64,000 nucleotides of DNA from Aminipila sp032051575 (lineage in GTDB: Bacteria > Bacillota > Clostridia > Peptostreptococcales > Anaerovoracaceae), in the NCBI RefSeq assembly GCF_032051575.1, contig NZ_DAMBYD010000002.1:62001-126000 (forward strand), in the 5' to 3' direction. Below the pieces are notes generated by a model. That model did not search any database, was not told where the DNA came from, and saw nothing but the letters and a program-made list of their open reading frames with translations. Positions 17,027 through 26,402 of the stretch are shown here, piece by piece. Both the position numbers and the translations under genes were made by a program. Position 1 is the first letter of the stretch. Every line of letters begins with the position of its first letter.

Positions 17027-17923
17027 GTGAACAACAAACTTCGTTTTGAAAAAAGGATAATACAGATATCTATGGCAGGAAGTACTCTTTTTATGATAGC
17101 AGAAGGTATCATGGCGTACATTACCAGGTCAAGTTCTATTTTGATGGACTGTATATTTGATACTGCAGATTTAATTATGATAGGACCTTTTTTACTGCTA
17201 ATACCACTATTGTATAAGCCTGTTACGGAAAAACGTCCGTATGGATTCTCACAAGTAGAATCTCTTTTTGTTATTATAAAATGCAGCATTTTACTTGGAG
17301 TCACAGCCCAGTTGGTCTTTTATAGCGTGCAGATCATAATAAAAGGTGGAAATCATGTAAATGCAGGGATTGTTGCAGCGTTTGAAATGTCTTTATCCAT
17401 GGGATGTATAGTGATTTATGCTATTTTAAAACATTACAATAAAAGTTTTTCATCGCCCTCTATTAAAGCAGATCTCTATATGTGGAAAATAGACATTATA
17501 AGCAGCCTTGGTGTAGGGCTTGCTTTTATTGCTCAAATAATGTTGAAAGAAACAAATTTAAATTGGTTTATTCCATATATTGACCCATCTATAGCAATTA
17601 TTATGGCCATTGGGTTTACCATCGAACCTTTTAAAATGATTGTTGAAGGAATTAAAAGTTTAGTACTTTTTGCCCCAAAGATGGAAATAATGGATCATAT
17701 AAGGGTTGTAGTGAATAAGCATTTTGAGGATTATCCATACACTGTAAGCTTCTTGGATGTAATTCAGACAGGAAGAAAGGCATGGGTGGAAATATATATT
17801 AAGAGTGAAAGTGATATAGTAAAAATCAGTCAGCTTAAAAAGGCTCATGATGAAATCAAAAAAGAGCTAAGAGAAAGTTTTGATCAAATATATGTTGAAT
17901 TAATACCAGAGAGTTTTGAATAG
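17027..17923 (+). CDS. Cation diffusion facilitator family transporter
   Basis: A 298-residue protein with a GTG start. Six hydrophobic segments fill the first 210 residues (IMAYITRSSSILMDCIFDTADL contains the transmembrane Asp pair) and a C-terminal cytoplasmic domain follows. It probably exports divalent metal ions. The metal-site spacing is DxxFD, unlike the HxxxD of zinc exporters and unlike the second CDF gene at 28.1 kb, so the metal may differ. It lies 30 nt upstream of larC. Confidence 0.8.
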   Translation: MNNKLRFEKRIIQISMAGSTLFMIAEGIMAYITRSSSILMDCIFDTADLIMIGPFLLLIPLLYKPVTEKRPYGFSQVESLFVIIKCSILLGVTAQLVFYSVQIIIKGGNHVNAGIVAAFEMSLSMGCIVIYAILKHYNKSFSSPSIKADLYMWKIDIISSLGVGLAFIAQIMLKETNLNWFIPYIDPSIAIIMAIGFTIEPFKMIVEGIKSLVLFAPKMEIMDHIRVVVNKHFEDYPYTVSFLDVIQTGRKAWVEIYIKSESDIVKISQLKKAHDEIKKELRESFDQIYVELIPESFE

Positions 17924-17953
17924 ATAAAAAGATGAAGTTAATAGGAGCAGAAT

Positions 17954-19213
17954 ATGAGTAAAATATTATATTTAGAGTGCTATTCAGGTATAAGTGGGGA
18001 TATGACCGTTGGTGCATTATTAGACTTAGGTGCTGATCAAAAGGTACTTGAAGAATCACTTGGAAGTCTGAACTTAGAAGGGTATCATCTTCACTTTGGA
18101 CGAACTAAAAAGTGCGGAATAGATGCCTTTGATTTTGATGTACATTTACAACATGAGCATGAACATCATCATGACCATACACATGAAGAACATCATCAAC
18201 ACCAACATGGTGAAGAACACGAGCATCACCATGAACATAGAAATATAAACGATATTTATAAAATAATAGGCCAGTTGAAGGCTAGCGAAAAAGTAAAAGC
18301 GTTAGCACAAAGGATGTTTGATATTGTTGCAGAGGCAGAAGCAAAGGCTCACGGAATTCCTACGGAAGAAGTCCATTTTCATGAGGTTGGGGCTATTGAT
18401 TCTATTATAGATATTGTTGCTGTGGCTGTGTGTATCGAAAACCTTGGCATAGATCAAGTAATTGTTTCCCCCTTGTCAGAAGGGCATGGCTATGTAAAAT
18501 GCCAGCATGGTGTAATTCCAGTTCCGGTTCCTGCAACCGTCAATATTGCGGCGGAACATTCCCTGGTACTGAAGTTGACGGATAATGAAGGGGAGATGGT
18601 TACACCAACAGGTGCCGCTATTGCCGCAGCGTTAAATAGCGGCAGATCTTTACCTGCCAGTTATACCATATCCCAAATTGGTATTGGTTCAGGAAAAAAG
18701 GACTTTAAGAATGCCAATATATTAAGAGCTATGATTATTGAAGAGGTTGTAGCGAGTAATAGCCATGCAGCTTCAGTTAAAGGATCAGATCAATTATGGC
18801 AGCTAGAGACCAATATTGACGACTGCAGTGGAGAGGCCATGGGATTTACCTTAGAGTGTTTATGTGAAGCTGGTGCTGCAGATGCGTGGTTTACACCAAT
18901 ATATATGAAGAAAAACAGACCAGCATATCTACTCCAAGTACTTTGCACATATGAGCAGATGGAGCAAATGGAGAATATTATTTTTGCACATACTACAACT
19001 GTGGGAATACGTAGAATCCAGGTAGAAAGAACCATCCTTGAACGTGAGATAAAACAGGTTAAGACTCCTTATGGAAACGTAGCAGTAAAGGTATGCAGCC
19101 ATAAAGACAACACTTATTTTTATCCTGAATATGAAGATATTAAAAGAGTTTGTTTAGAACAACATAAGAATTACAAGGATGTTTATCAGGAAATAATCAG
19201 ACATTGTAAATAA
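17954..19213 (+). CDS. larC: LarC nickel insertion protein (pyridinium-dicarboxylate thioester to NPN)
   Basis: A 419-residue LarC/TIGR00299 protein. LarC is a CTP-dependent cyclometallase that inserts nickel to form the nickel-pincer nucleotide of lactate racemase-type enzymes. The N-terminal YLECYSGISGDMTVGALLDLGA motif and the HGVIPVPVPATVNI segment are typical. A His-rich loop with more than 20 His (about 65-98) should bind nickel. In some species the protein is made by a -1 frameshift; here it is one uninterrupted frame. No larA, larB or larE is in the window. Confidence 0.9.
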   Translation: MSKILYLECYSGISGDMTVGALLDLGADQKVLEESLGSLNLEGYHLHFGRTKKCGIDAFDFDVHLQHEHEHHHDHTHEEHHQHQHGEEHEHHHEHRNINDIYKIIGQLKASEKVKALAQRMFDIVAEAEAKAHGIPTEEVHFHEVGAIDSIIDIVAVAVCIENLGIDQVIVSPLSEGHGYVKCQHGVIPVPVPATVNIAAEHSLVLKLTDNEGEMVTPTGAAIAAALNSGRSLPASYTISQIGIGSGKKDFKNANILRAMIIEEVVASNSHAASVKGSDQLWQLETNIDDCSGEAMGFTLECLCEAGAADAWFTPIYMKKNRPAYLLQVLCTYEQMEQMENIIFAHTTTVGIRRIQVERTILEREIKQVKTPYGNVAVKVCSHKDNTYFYPEYEDIKRVCLEQHKNYKDVYQEIIRHCK

Positions 19214-19224
19214 GAATAAAGCAG

Positions 19225-19272
19225 CAGCTATGATGGTGAAAAACATAAATTTACCATTTTGGCTGTTTTTTT
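19225..19272 (+). terminator. Terminator after larC
   Basis: An imperfect hairpin with an inner ATGGT/ACCAT stem and outer CAGC/GCTG stem ends in seven T. The T-run leads directly into the short repeat copy. Confidence 0.65.
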
Positions 19273-19314
19273 ATATAATAGAAAATATCGTGGCCAAGCC
19301 ACATTTTTTATATA
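19271..19314. repeat. Short copy of an A/T-ended repeat element
   Basis: About 44 bp whose left 20 nt and right 24 nt resemble the two ends of a 167-bp element at 26402-26568. It contains a GTGGC/GCCAC mini-hairpin. It looks like an internally deleted copy. Confidence 0.5.
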
Positions 19315-19344
19315 CAGAAAATGGATATTAAATAATTCATAATT

Positions 19345-19377
19345 GTTAATAAACCGTTAATAAATAAGATATATAAT
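19345..19377 (+). promoter_or_regulatory. Promoter with 11-bp-phased direct repeats (first paralogue)
   Basis: GTTAATAAA occurs at 19345-19353 and 19356-19364, one helical turn apart, and TATAAT lies at 19372-19377, 16 nt after the start of the second repeat. Phased direct repeats of this kind are typical targets of OmpR-type response regulators. The same arrangement recurs at 20730. Confidence 0.55.
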
Positions 19378-19499
19378 ATTAAACATCATGTTTTAGAATG
19401 AATATTGTCAAAGAGCTTAAGCAATAATTTGATAAAAAGAATTGTCCATTGAAAGCAAGGACTAGAGATTAGAATAAAAAACCATAGGAGGGTATTGGG

Positions 19500-20618
19500 A
19501 TGAAAAATTTAAACTTTAAAGGGAGAAAGCATGCAGTAACTGCTACTTGTCTGCTGGTAGGGATGTTTGTGCTGACTTCGGCGGCATATGCAAATTATGA
19601 TGATTCAAGGGGATATACGAGCTACAAAGATGCGGTTAAAGATTTAGCTTTTTACCAAGATAACTTTTCGGCAGATGGGGAAATGTCCATACTAGTTGAT
19701 GGCGAAAAGATGGCAACCATTAAAGGGGCACTTAAACTAGATGGCGATGATTATTATATACGCACAGTAAGTGAAGCTAGTTCAAAGAAGGAAGGCAGTA
19801 AGTCTGAAAGTATACAAGTTTATAAAGACGGAAAAGCTTATTATTACTCTCCAGATTCAAATTCTTATTGGAAGTCTGAAGGGGCTGAAAGCCTTAGACC
19901 TGACATGAGCGATCCAGCCGTGAAGAAAGGGATTAAATTTGCAGAATTATTTGCAGATTCTATGGTAGGAGATTTAAAGAATAACTTTGTGCTGGCATCT
20001 AAAGATGGTGACAACAGAACCTATTCAGTAAATGTTTCAGGTAGTCAGATTCCGGAGGTTGTAAATGCAGGTATCTCATTGATGTTTACAGCGGCTAACA
20101 ATGCTGATAGGTCACAGTCCTCATATGTAACTTATGAAAGCTACGAAAAGACACTGGCAGCTTATTATGAGGCGCAGACTGGAAAAAAATTAGCTGACGA
20201 TTTTTATGATGAGACTAACGATGAATCAAATAAAGTTTTAAAAGATTTCGATAAAAAATACAGTGATGTTTTAAAATCAAAAGGGAATACTGGCATACTT
20301 TATGTAAAGGCAGATGGAACTTATGATTACTATAAGACTTATGCTGAATATGAAAAAAATGTTAAGCCAAGCAATGTTGCAACAAATGATATTATGGCTA
20401 TGTTAGGAACTGATCCTTATATTGACAGTGCAGCCAGCACTTTTACGCTTGATAAAGATGGCAAACTAGTTTCAGACCAATCGGAGGCTACTATGACAGG
20501 TGTGGATAGCAAAGGCAAAAAGCACACCATCACTATGAAGGTTGCCTACAATATATCCGATTATGGAACAACAAAGGTTGATACCTTTGATACAAATGGA
20601 AAAACTGAACAAAAATAA
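19500..20618 (+). CDS. Secreted protein of unknown function, paralogue A
   Basis: A 372-residue exported protein. A signal peptide covers about residues 1-31, ending SAAYA before NYDDSRGY. The mature part is rich in Asp, Lys, Ser and Tyr, with no Cys in it and no recognisable catalytic motif. It may have a lipoprotein-like beta fold (repeated segments such as DGEMSILVDGEKMATIKGAL), but I do not recognise a family. The next gene is a tandem duplicate, promoter included. The downstream exporter and two-component system suggest an envelope-stress role; this is inference from position. Confidence 0.75.
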   Translation: MKNLNFKGRKHAVTATCLLVGMFVLTSAAYANYDDSRGYTSYKDAVKDLAFYQDNFSADGEMSILVDGEKMATIKGALKLDGDDYYIRTVSEASSKKEGSKSESIQVYKDGKAYYYSPDSNSYWKSEGAESLRPDMSDPAVKKGIKFAELFADSMVGDLKNNFVLASKDGDNRTYSVNVSGSQIPEVVNAGISLMFTAANNADRSQSSYVTYESYEKTLAAYYEAQTGKKLADDFYDETNDESNKVLKDFDKKYSDVLKSKGNTGILYVKADGTYDYYKTYAEYEKNVKPSNVATNDIMAMLGTDPYIDSAASTFTLDKDGKLVSDQSEATMTGVDSKGKKHTITMKVAYNISDYGTTKVDTFDTNGKTEQK

Positions 20619-20641
20619 ATGAAATGAATAATTTTACTAAG

Positions 20642-20675
20642 CTGGCAGGGCTGTAATCAGACCTGCCAGTCTTTA
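20642..20675 (+). terminator. Terminator of paralogue A
   Basis: CTGGCAGG (20642-20649) pairs with CCTGCCAG (20662-20669), followed by TCTTT. Confidence 0.75.
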
Positions 20676-20729
20676 GTTATTAGGCTTTTGTTTTTGTTAT
20701 ATATTTTAAAATCGCAATAGGTTATAATT

Positions 20730-20762
20730 GTTAATAAACAGTTAATAATTTAGATATATAAT
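20730..20762 (+). promoter_or_regulatory. Promoter with 11-bp-phased direct repeats (second paralogue)
   Basis: GTTAATAAA (20730-20738) and GTTAATAAT (20741-20749) stand 11 nt apart with TATAAT at 20757-20762, the same geometry as at 19345-19377. The sequence after the -10 box is also similar, so the whole promoter and leader were duplicated. Confidence 0.55.
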
Positions 20763-20883
20763 GTTAAAAACTATGCTTTAGAATAAATATTGTCAGAAGG
20801 TGCTGAGCACGGTAATCTAGATAAGGTTTACAGCTGCAGCCCAGGGACAGGGATTAAAATAAAAGACAATAGGAGGTATTGGG

Positions 20884-22002
20884 ATGAAGAAATTTACTTT
20901 TAAAGGAAGAAAGCATGCTGTAACAGCTACGTGCCTTATTGCAGGGATGTTTGTGCTGACTTCGGCAGTATATGCAAACTATGATGATTCAAGAGGATAT
21001 ACAAATTATAAAGATGCGGTTAAGGATTTAGTTCTTTACCAAGACAATTTTACAGTAGATGGGGAAATGTCTGTATTAATTGATGGTAAAGAGATGGCAA
21101 CCATGAAAGGGAATTTTAAACTGGATAACGATGACTTTTACTTGCAGACCGTAAGTGAAGACAGTTTTAGTGAAGGGGATAACAAGTATGAAAATATACA
21201 AGTTACAAAAGATGGGAAGGAATTTTCTTATTATCCGAAAACAAATTCTTATACAATATCTGAAGCCTCTAATGATTTCAGACCAGATATGAGTGATCCG
21301 ACAATGAAGAAAGGCGTTAGATTTGCGGAGTTGTTTGCAGATGCGATGGTAGGAGATCTGAAAAATAATTTTGTGTTGTCCTCCAAAGAGGGAGATAACA
21401 GAACTTATTCGGTAAACGTTTCAGGAAGCCAGATTCCGGAAGTAGTAAATGCAGGAATATCACTTATGTTTACCGCAGCAAATAATCAGGATTATTCAAA
21501 TTATTCAGCTATAGAATATGAAAATTATCAAAAGACTTTTGCGGCTTACTATGAAGAACAGACCGGTAAGAAAATGACTGAGGACATGTATAATGAATGG
21601 AATGAAGAAATAGAAAAAATAAATGAAGATTTTTATGGGAAATATGAGGATGTTTTAGAGGCAAAAGGGGATGTTGGAATCGTATATGTAAAGGCTGATG
21701 GAACTTATGAGTATTACAAGACTTATGATGAATACAACAAAAACGTTCAGTCTAATGCTTTTAACGATCGTAATATTATGAAGCTGTTAGGAAATGATCC
21801 TTATATTGATAGTGCAGCTTGCAATTTTACACTTGATAAAGATGGAAAAATCGTTTCAGACGAAATGGAAGCATCTATGACAGGAGTGGACAGTCAGGGT
21901 AAAAAGCACACAATTACTATGAAGGCAAACTATAAGGTATCTGATTATGGAACAACAAAGGTTGATGCCTTTGATACAGCAGGCAAGACTAAAACAAACT
22001 AA
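20884..22002 (+). CDS. Secreted protein of unknown function, paralogue B
   Basis: A 372-residue tandem paralogue of the preceding gene, equal in length and clearly similar throughout. The signal peptide ends SAVYA before NYDDSRGY. The best conserved blocks are the centre (VVNAGISLMFTAANN) and the segment GNDPYIDSAACNFTLDKDGK. The middle (about 95-125 and 205-235) has diverged most. Unlike A, B has a Cys in that last block. Function unknown. An ABC exporter gene starts about 90 nt later. Confidence 0.75.
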   Translation: MKKFTFKGRKHAVTATCLIAGMFVLTSAVYANYDDSRGYTNYKDAVKDLVLYQDNFTVDGEMSVLIDGKEMATMKGNFKLDNDDFYLQTVSEDSFSEGDNKYENIQVTKDGKEFSYYPKTNSYTISEASNDFRPDMSDPTMKKGVRFAELFADAMVGDLKNNFVLSSKEGDNRTYSVNVSGSQIPEVVNAGISLMFTAANNQDYSNYSAIEYENYQKTFAAYYEEQTGKKMTEDMYNEWNEEIEKINEDFYGKYEDVLEAKGDVGIVYVKADGTYEYYKTYDEYNKNVQSNAFNDRNIMKLLGNDPYIDSAACNFTLDKDGKIVSDEMEASMTGVDSQGKKHTITMKANYKVSDYGTTKVDAFDTAGKTKTN

Positions 22003-22091
22003 GATGAACTAGTATATTTAAGCAGGTGGGCCTGATTGCGGGCCTGCCATGCTTTGGTTATGGTTCAGAGTTTTTAGAAGGGGAAATATAA

Positions 22092-22826
22092 ATGGAAAAA
22101 ATACTTGAAGTGAATAATCTAACAAAACTTTACAAGAATGGGAGAGGCGTTAAAAATATAAATTTTTCCATTGAAAAAGGTGATGTTGTAGGGTTGCTTG
22201 GACCAAATGGATCGGGCAAAACTACAATTATGAAAACCATTATGGGGCTGGCACATGGCAGTGAGAATAGTGTCACAGTATTTGGAAATGATGTAGAGAT
22301 GGATGTAGAAACAACCTTGAAAGAGGTAGGGGGATTAATTGAGCGGCCGGCTATTTTTGAACACTTGTCAGCTAGAAATAATTTGAAGATGATGGCAAGA
22401 TATTATCCAAATGTAGATGATGCCAGAATTCAGCATGTACTGGAAGTGGTAAGAATCAGTCAATACCAGAAAGAAAAGTGCGGAAAGTTTTCATTAGGTA
22501 TGAAACAACGACTGGGATTAGCACTTGCTATACTATCAGATCCAGAGCTGGTTATACTGGATGAACCTACAAATGGATTAGATATTGAAGGAACGGTAGA
22601 AATAAGGGAAATCATAAAAAAGATGGCAGCAGAAAAAGGAACGTCGTTTTTAATTGCCAGCCATCTTGCACCTGAGATTGAAAAAACCTGCAATAAGGTA
22701 GCTATTGTTCATGATGGAGAATTATTATCCTTTGAGACAATGGATGAAGCATTAAGGTTAAATCCTACTTTAGAAGACTATTTTTTGTCAAAAGTAAAAG
22801 ACAAGAGAGGCTCGGTAGTGATTTAG
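22092..22826 (+). CDS. ABC-2 type exporter, ATP-binding protein
   Basis: A 244-residue nucleotide-binding subunit: Walker A GPNGSGKTT (about 37-45), signature LGMKQR, preceded by FS (about 135-141), Walker B LVILDEPTNG (about 153-162) and switch His in ASHLAPEIE. It resembles the BcrA/NatA class, which exports peptides, antibiotics or ions together with the membrane protein encoded next. The order ATPase, permease, sensor kinase, response regulator is typical of antimicrobial peptide or envelope-stress modules. Confidence 0.93.
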   Translation: MEKILEVNNLTKLYKNGRGVKNINFSIEKGDVVGLLGPNGSGKTTIMKTIMGLAHGSENSVTVFGNDVEMDVETTLKEVGGLIERPAIFEHLSARNNLKMMARYYPNVDDARIQHVLEVVRISQYQKEKCGKFSLGMKQRLGLALAILSDPELVILDEPTNGLDIEGTVEIREIIKKMAAEKGTSFLIASHLAPEIEKTCNKVAIVHDGELLSFETMDEALRLNPTLEDYFLSKVKDKRGSVVI

Positions 22827-22873
22827 CCAATTGTAAAGACAGAACTTAATGAGGAATACAGGAGGAATGTTCG

Positions 22874-23635
22874 GTGACAACATTTATTGCAAGTTTGCAA
22901 AATGAATTAATGAAAATATTTACAAGAAAGAAATTTTTTGTATTACTTATAATAGAAATACTTATTTGTATTTTATGTGGAGGTGTCAATTATTTAATAG
23001 GAAAAGCATCTGCAGGGGCTGTTTCCACATCCTTGATGCTTTCTAATATGCCTATGAACATGCTATCATTTTTTATTCAGATATATGTACCTCTTATGAT
23101 ACTTATGGCTTCTTCTGATTTGTTTGCGTCAGAGGTGCAGGATGGAACCATAAGGGCTTCATTTATGAGGCCGGTAAGCCGGTTTAAATTGTATGCATCA
23201 AAGGTAACAGCCATTACGATTATGGCAGTAATCTATTTAGCAGTATTATTTGTTTTAACAACCATTATGAAATTAGTTGGCGGCTCAGGGGTTGCGTCAG
23301 CTACAGGAATAGTGGATAGCTTCTTTGCTTATTTTCTAGATATATTCCCAATAATAGTTTTGGTTCTATTTGCAGCTATGCTGAATCAACTATTAAACAG
23401 CCCCTCGCTTTCTATTGTTATTTGCGTTATAATCTATATCGGACTATATATATTGGGAATAGTTGTACCTCAGGCAAGTGGACTTCTATTTACTGGTTAC
23501 TTACAGTGGCATAATCTATGGTTGGGAGTAACACTTCCGTTTGGGGCTATGCTTTCAAAAATTGGTCTGATTTTTGGTTATGGATTGGTCTTTGGGTGCA
23601 TTGGATATTATTTATTTGAAAGAAAAGAAGTGTAA
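22874..23635 (+). CDS. ABC-2 type exporter, permease
   Basis: A 253-residue protein with six hydrophobic segments and the ABC-2 pattern of a long first loop (ASSDLFASEVQDGTIRASFMRPVSRFKLYASK), which contacts the ATPase. It begins at a GTG with an AGGAGG site 8 nt upstream. It forms the membrane channel for the preceding ATPase. The histidine kinase gene follows 6 nt later. Confidence 0.88.
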   Translation: MTTFIASLQNELMKIFTRKKFFVLLIIEILICILCGGVNYLIGKASAGAVSTSLMLSNMPMNMLSFFIQIYVPLMILMASSDLFASEVQDGTIRASFMRPVSRFKLYASKVTAITIMAVIYLAVLFVLTTIMKLVGGSGVASATGIVDSFFAYFLDIFPIIVLVLFAAMLNQLLNSPSLSIVICVIIYIGLYILGIVVPQASGLLFTGYLQWHNLWLGVTLPFGAMLSKIGLIFGYGLVFGCIGYYLFERKEV

Positions 23636-23641
23636 AGCAAG

Positions 23642-24772
23642 ATGAAATCTCTAAGAGGACGTTTTATAAGAGCAACTATATTAATGGCAATAATTTCAAC
23701 AGCACTGGTAATTTTTGTTACCTTGCTGTTGTTATTTGTTTTTTCAGTTTGTGAACCTTATGGATTTGAACGGATTTGGATGGGGATTAGCAATATGTCA
23801 CTTGAAACCCATAGCGATGGACATAATTTTGTCATATATGCTGTTTTATGGGCTATACTTGCTATGGGCACGATTCTATTAACATGTACATTTTTAAGTG
23901 CCAAGTTGTCAAGAGATATGTTGAAAGCTATAAAGCAATTACAGCGGGCAGCAGAGAATATTACAGAAGGCAACTTAAACTTTGAAGTAATGGCATGTAA
24001 AGATCAAGAACTAAATGACCTATGTAATGCTTTTGATGAGATAAGGAAAAAATTAAAAGCCAATGCAGAACAGGAAATTAAGAGCAAGGAAGAGCGAAAT
24101 ATGCTTATGGCAAATTTATCCCATGATATGAGAACACCGATTACAACCATAAAAGGGTATTTGGAAGGAATAAAAGACGGGGTTGCTAATTCACCTGAAA
24201 AACTGGACAAATATTTAGATACGATATATAGCAAGGCAATAGTACTTCAAAGGCTTGTAGATAACATGGCGGAATACTCCGAATTAGAACTTGGGAGAAT
24301 GCAGTATGCATTTGAATTTGTGAATATTACAGAACTGCTGAATAGTTTGGTGCGGGGATACAAAGCTGAAGTGCAAGAGCAGGGATTAAACATGGAAAGT
24401 AATATTGTATCAGAGGAATTGACTATTGTTGGCGATAAGAGCAAACTAAAAAGAGTATTTGATAATTTAGTATCAAATGCGATAAAATACAATAAAGAAG
24501 GCGGTACCATTTCCATAAGCATGGAAAATGAAAGAAAAGGTGCGCTAATTTGTATATGTGATACAGGAAAAGGAATCAAAGAAAAAGATATAAATAAAGT
24601 ATTTGATGGATTTTATAGAGGCGATGCCGCAAGAAGTAATATAAAAGGCAATGGATTGGGTTTGGGTATTTCTAAACAAATTATTGAGAGTCACCACGGA
24701 AAAATCTGGATTAAGAGCGAGGAAAATATAGGCACAGAAGTGTATATATATATGCCGTTACGAAGCTTCTAA
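23642..24772 (+). CDS. Sensor histidine kinase
   Basis: A 376-residue membrane kinase. Two helices (about 10-35 and 60-83) bracket a small extracellular loop of about 25 residues, followed by HAMP (about 84-140), the HisKA phosphorylation site NLSHDMRTPITTIKGYLEG (His near 161) and an ATPase domain with DNLVSNAIKYN, DTGKGI and GNGLGLGIS. The very small outer loop resembles intramembrane-sensing kinases that respond through an adjacent ABC transporter. Its partner regulator is 19 nt downstream. Confidence 0.93.
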   Translation: MKSLRGRFIRATILMAIISTALVIFVTLLLLFVFSVCEPYGFERIWMGISNMSLETHSDGHNFVIYAVLWAILAMGTILLTCTFLSAKLSRDMLKAIKQLQRAAENITEGNLNFEVMACKDQELNDLCNAFDEIRKKLKANAEQEIKSKEERNMLMANLSHDMRTPITTIKGYLEGIKDGVANSPEKLDKYLDTIYSKAIVLQRLVDNMAEYSELELGRMQYAFEFVNITELLNSLVRGYKAEVQEQGLNMESNIVSEELTIVGDKSKLKRVFDNLVSNAIKYNKEGGTISISMENERKGALICICDTGKGIKEKDINKVFDGFYRGDAARSNIKGNGLGLGISKQIIESHHGKIWIKSEENIGTEVYIYMPLRSF

Positions 24773-24791
24773 TCGTTGAATGGAGGAAAAT

Positions 24792-25487
24792 ATGAGAATT
24801 TTAGTTATAGAAGATGACAAGAGCATAGCGGAATTAGAACGTGATTATTTAGAGATAAATGGATACGAATGCGACATTGCATCAGATGGTATTACTGGCC
24901 TTGATATGGCATTAAAAAATGAATATACACTTGTAATTCTTGATATAATGCTTCCAGGGATTGATGGGTTTGAACTTTGTGCAAAGTTTAGAGAGCAAAG
25001 TGACACGCCCGTTATCATACTATCAGCTAAAGAAGATGATATTGACAAGGTTCGAGGTTTAGGACTAGGGGCAGATGACTATATGACTAAGCCTTTTAGC
25101 CCAAATGAACTGATGGCAAGAGTAAAAAGCCATATAACAAGATACGACCGTCTTACTGGAAATGGGGGCAGTAAGATTGGACAAAATAGGACCTTAAAGG
25201 TGAGAGGGCTAGAGATTGATAAAGATAGCCGCAGAGTATTTGTAAATGATGAAGAAAAGATTATGCCGGCAAAAGAGTACGATTTATTGTTATTTTTGGC
25301 AGAAAATCCAAATAGGGTCTTTTCAAAAGAGCATATTTTTGATAGAATTTGGGGCATGGATGCTATCGGAGATGTTTCTACAGTTACTGTGCATGTTCGA
25401 AGGCTGAGAGAAAAAATAGAGCTGGACATGGACAATCTTCAATATATCGAGACTGTTTGGGGTGTAGGCTATAGATTTAAAGGATAG
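24792..25487 (+). CDS. OmpR family response regulator
   Basis: A 231-residue regulator. The receiver domain has the acidic pair (EDDK), phospho-acceptor Asp in VILDIMLPGIDG and Lys in MTKPFSP. A winged helix follows (KEYDLLLFLAENPNRVFSKE, GDVSTVTVHVRRLREKIE, VWGVGYRFKG). I place the start at 24792, where GGAGG lies 6 nt upstream; an in-frame ATG at 24780 overlaps that site. The phased repeats upstream of the two secreted paralogues are its most likely targets. Confidence 0.93.
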   Translation: MRILVIEDDKSIAELERDYLEINGYECDIASDGITGLDMALKNEYTLVILDIMLPGIDGFELCAKFREQSDTPVIILSAKEDDIDKVRGLGLGADDYMTKPFSPNELMARVKSHITRYDRLTGNGGSKIGQNRTLKVRGLEIDKDSRRVFVNDEEKIMPAKEYDLLLFLAENPNRVFSKEHIFDRIWGMDAIGDVSTVTVHVRRLREKIELDMDNLQYIETVWGVGYRFKG

Positions 25488-25501
25488 AAAGAAGATTTAG
25501 T

Positions 25502-26347
25502 ATGAGATGTAGAAAAGTATTTGCAGTTATTTTGTGTTTAGTTATGTTGGTCGCATATAGTAATGTCTGTTATGCAGAGGAGTCAGTTAATAGTCCGGAA
25601 AATGAGCATTTATATATACCCATATTAATGTATCATCATTTTGTTAAAGATCCGCAGTCAAAAGAACTGGCTGGTGCTGCAATTACAGAAGAAAAATTTG
25701 AGGAAGATATGACTTATTTATCTGAGAATAAATATACAGCATTGCTGCCACAGGATTTAAAAGCTATAGAAGAAGGGAAAATGAAAATTCCGGAAAATCC
25801 TATAATGATTACATTTGATGATGGTTATGAATCTGCTTACACAATAGCATATCCTATACTTAAAAAAACAGATATGAAGGCTACAGTATTTGCCATAGTA
25901 GGAAACGTTGAAAATCCAAGAAAGAACGAAATAAAAAAACTAAATTGGGGGCAAATGAAAGAGATGTATGAAAGCGGAGTGTTCGACATCCAAAGCCATT
26001 CATACAATTTACATAACCAGGACCTAAAAGGAAAATACATGAAATTCCTGGTGAATGGCATACAAAAGGGCCTTATTGAATGCCGTGCACAGTATGATAT
26101 GCGTGTGGAGGACGATATAGTTAAAAGCATTGATACCATTGAGGAAAATGTGGGAAATGAAGTAATTTGTTTTTCATACCCATATGGAGTATATGAGGAA
26201 TGGGGCAAAGATCTTCTTCAGAAAAATGGTATACTGTTTGGATTTGGAACAACATATGGAGCAGGTGACTTAAAAGGAAACTTGTATTATTTGAATCGTT
26301 TCTCTGTAGGCATGGGTACAGATTTAAGTAGCTTACTAGAACAATAG
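25502..26347 (+). CDS. Secreted polysaccharide deacetylase (NodB homology)
   Basis: A 281-residue protein with a signal peptide (about 1-26, ending CYAEE). The NodB domain shows MITFDDGYESAY (catalytic Asp and metal Asp, about 101-112) and the metal-binding pair in SHSYNLH (about 165-171). It should remove N- or O-acetyl groups from cell-wall or other polysaccharide outside the membrane. It follows the two-component genes after 14 nt, so wall modification may be part of the same stress response. Confidence 0.87.
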   Translation: MRCRKVFAVILCLVMLVAYSNVCYAEESVNSPENEHLYIPILMYHHFVKDPQSKELAGAAITEEKFEEDMTYLSENKYTALLPQDLKAIEEGKMKIPENPIMITFDDGYESAYTIAYPILKKTDMKATVFAIVGNVENPRKNEIKKLNWGQMKEMYESGVFDIQSHSYNLHNQDLKGKYMKFLVNGIQKGLIECRAQYDMRVEDDIVKSIDTIEENVGNEVICFSYPYGVYEEWGKDLLQKNGILFGFGTTYGAGDLKGNLYYLNRFSVGMGTDLSSLLEQ

Positions 26348-26364
26348 AATCAGCTGTAGATTGA

Positions 26365-26402
26365 CTCTGAAATCAGGTGACTGCCTGGTTTCAGAGGTTT
26401 TT
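26365..26402 (+). terminator. Terminator after the deacetylase gene
   Basis: A 13-nt arm (26365-26377) pairs with 26384-26396 with one G-T wobble, followed by five T. Confidence 0.8.
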
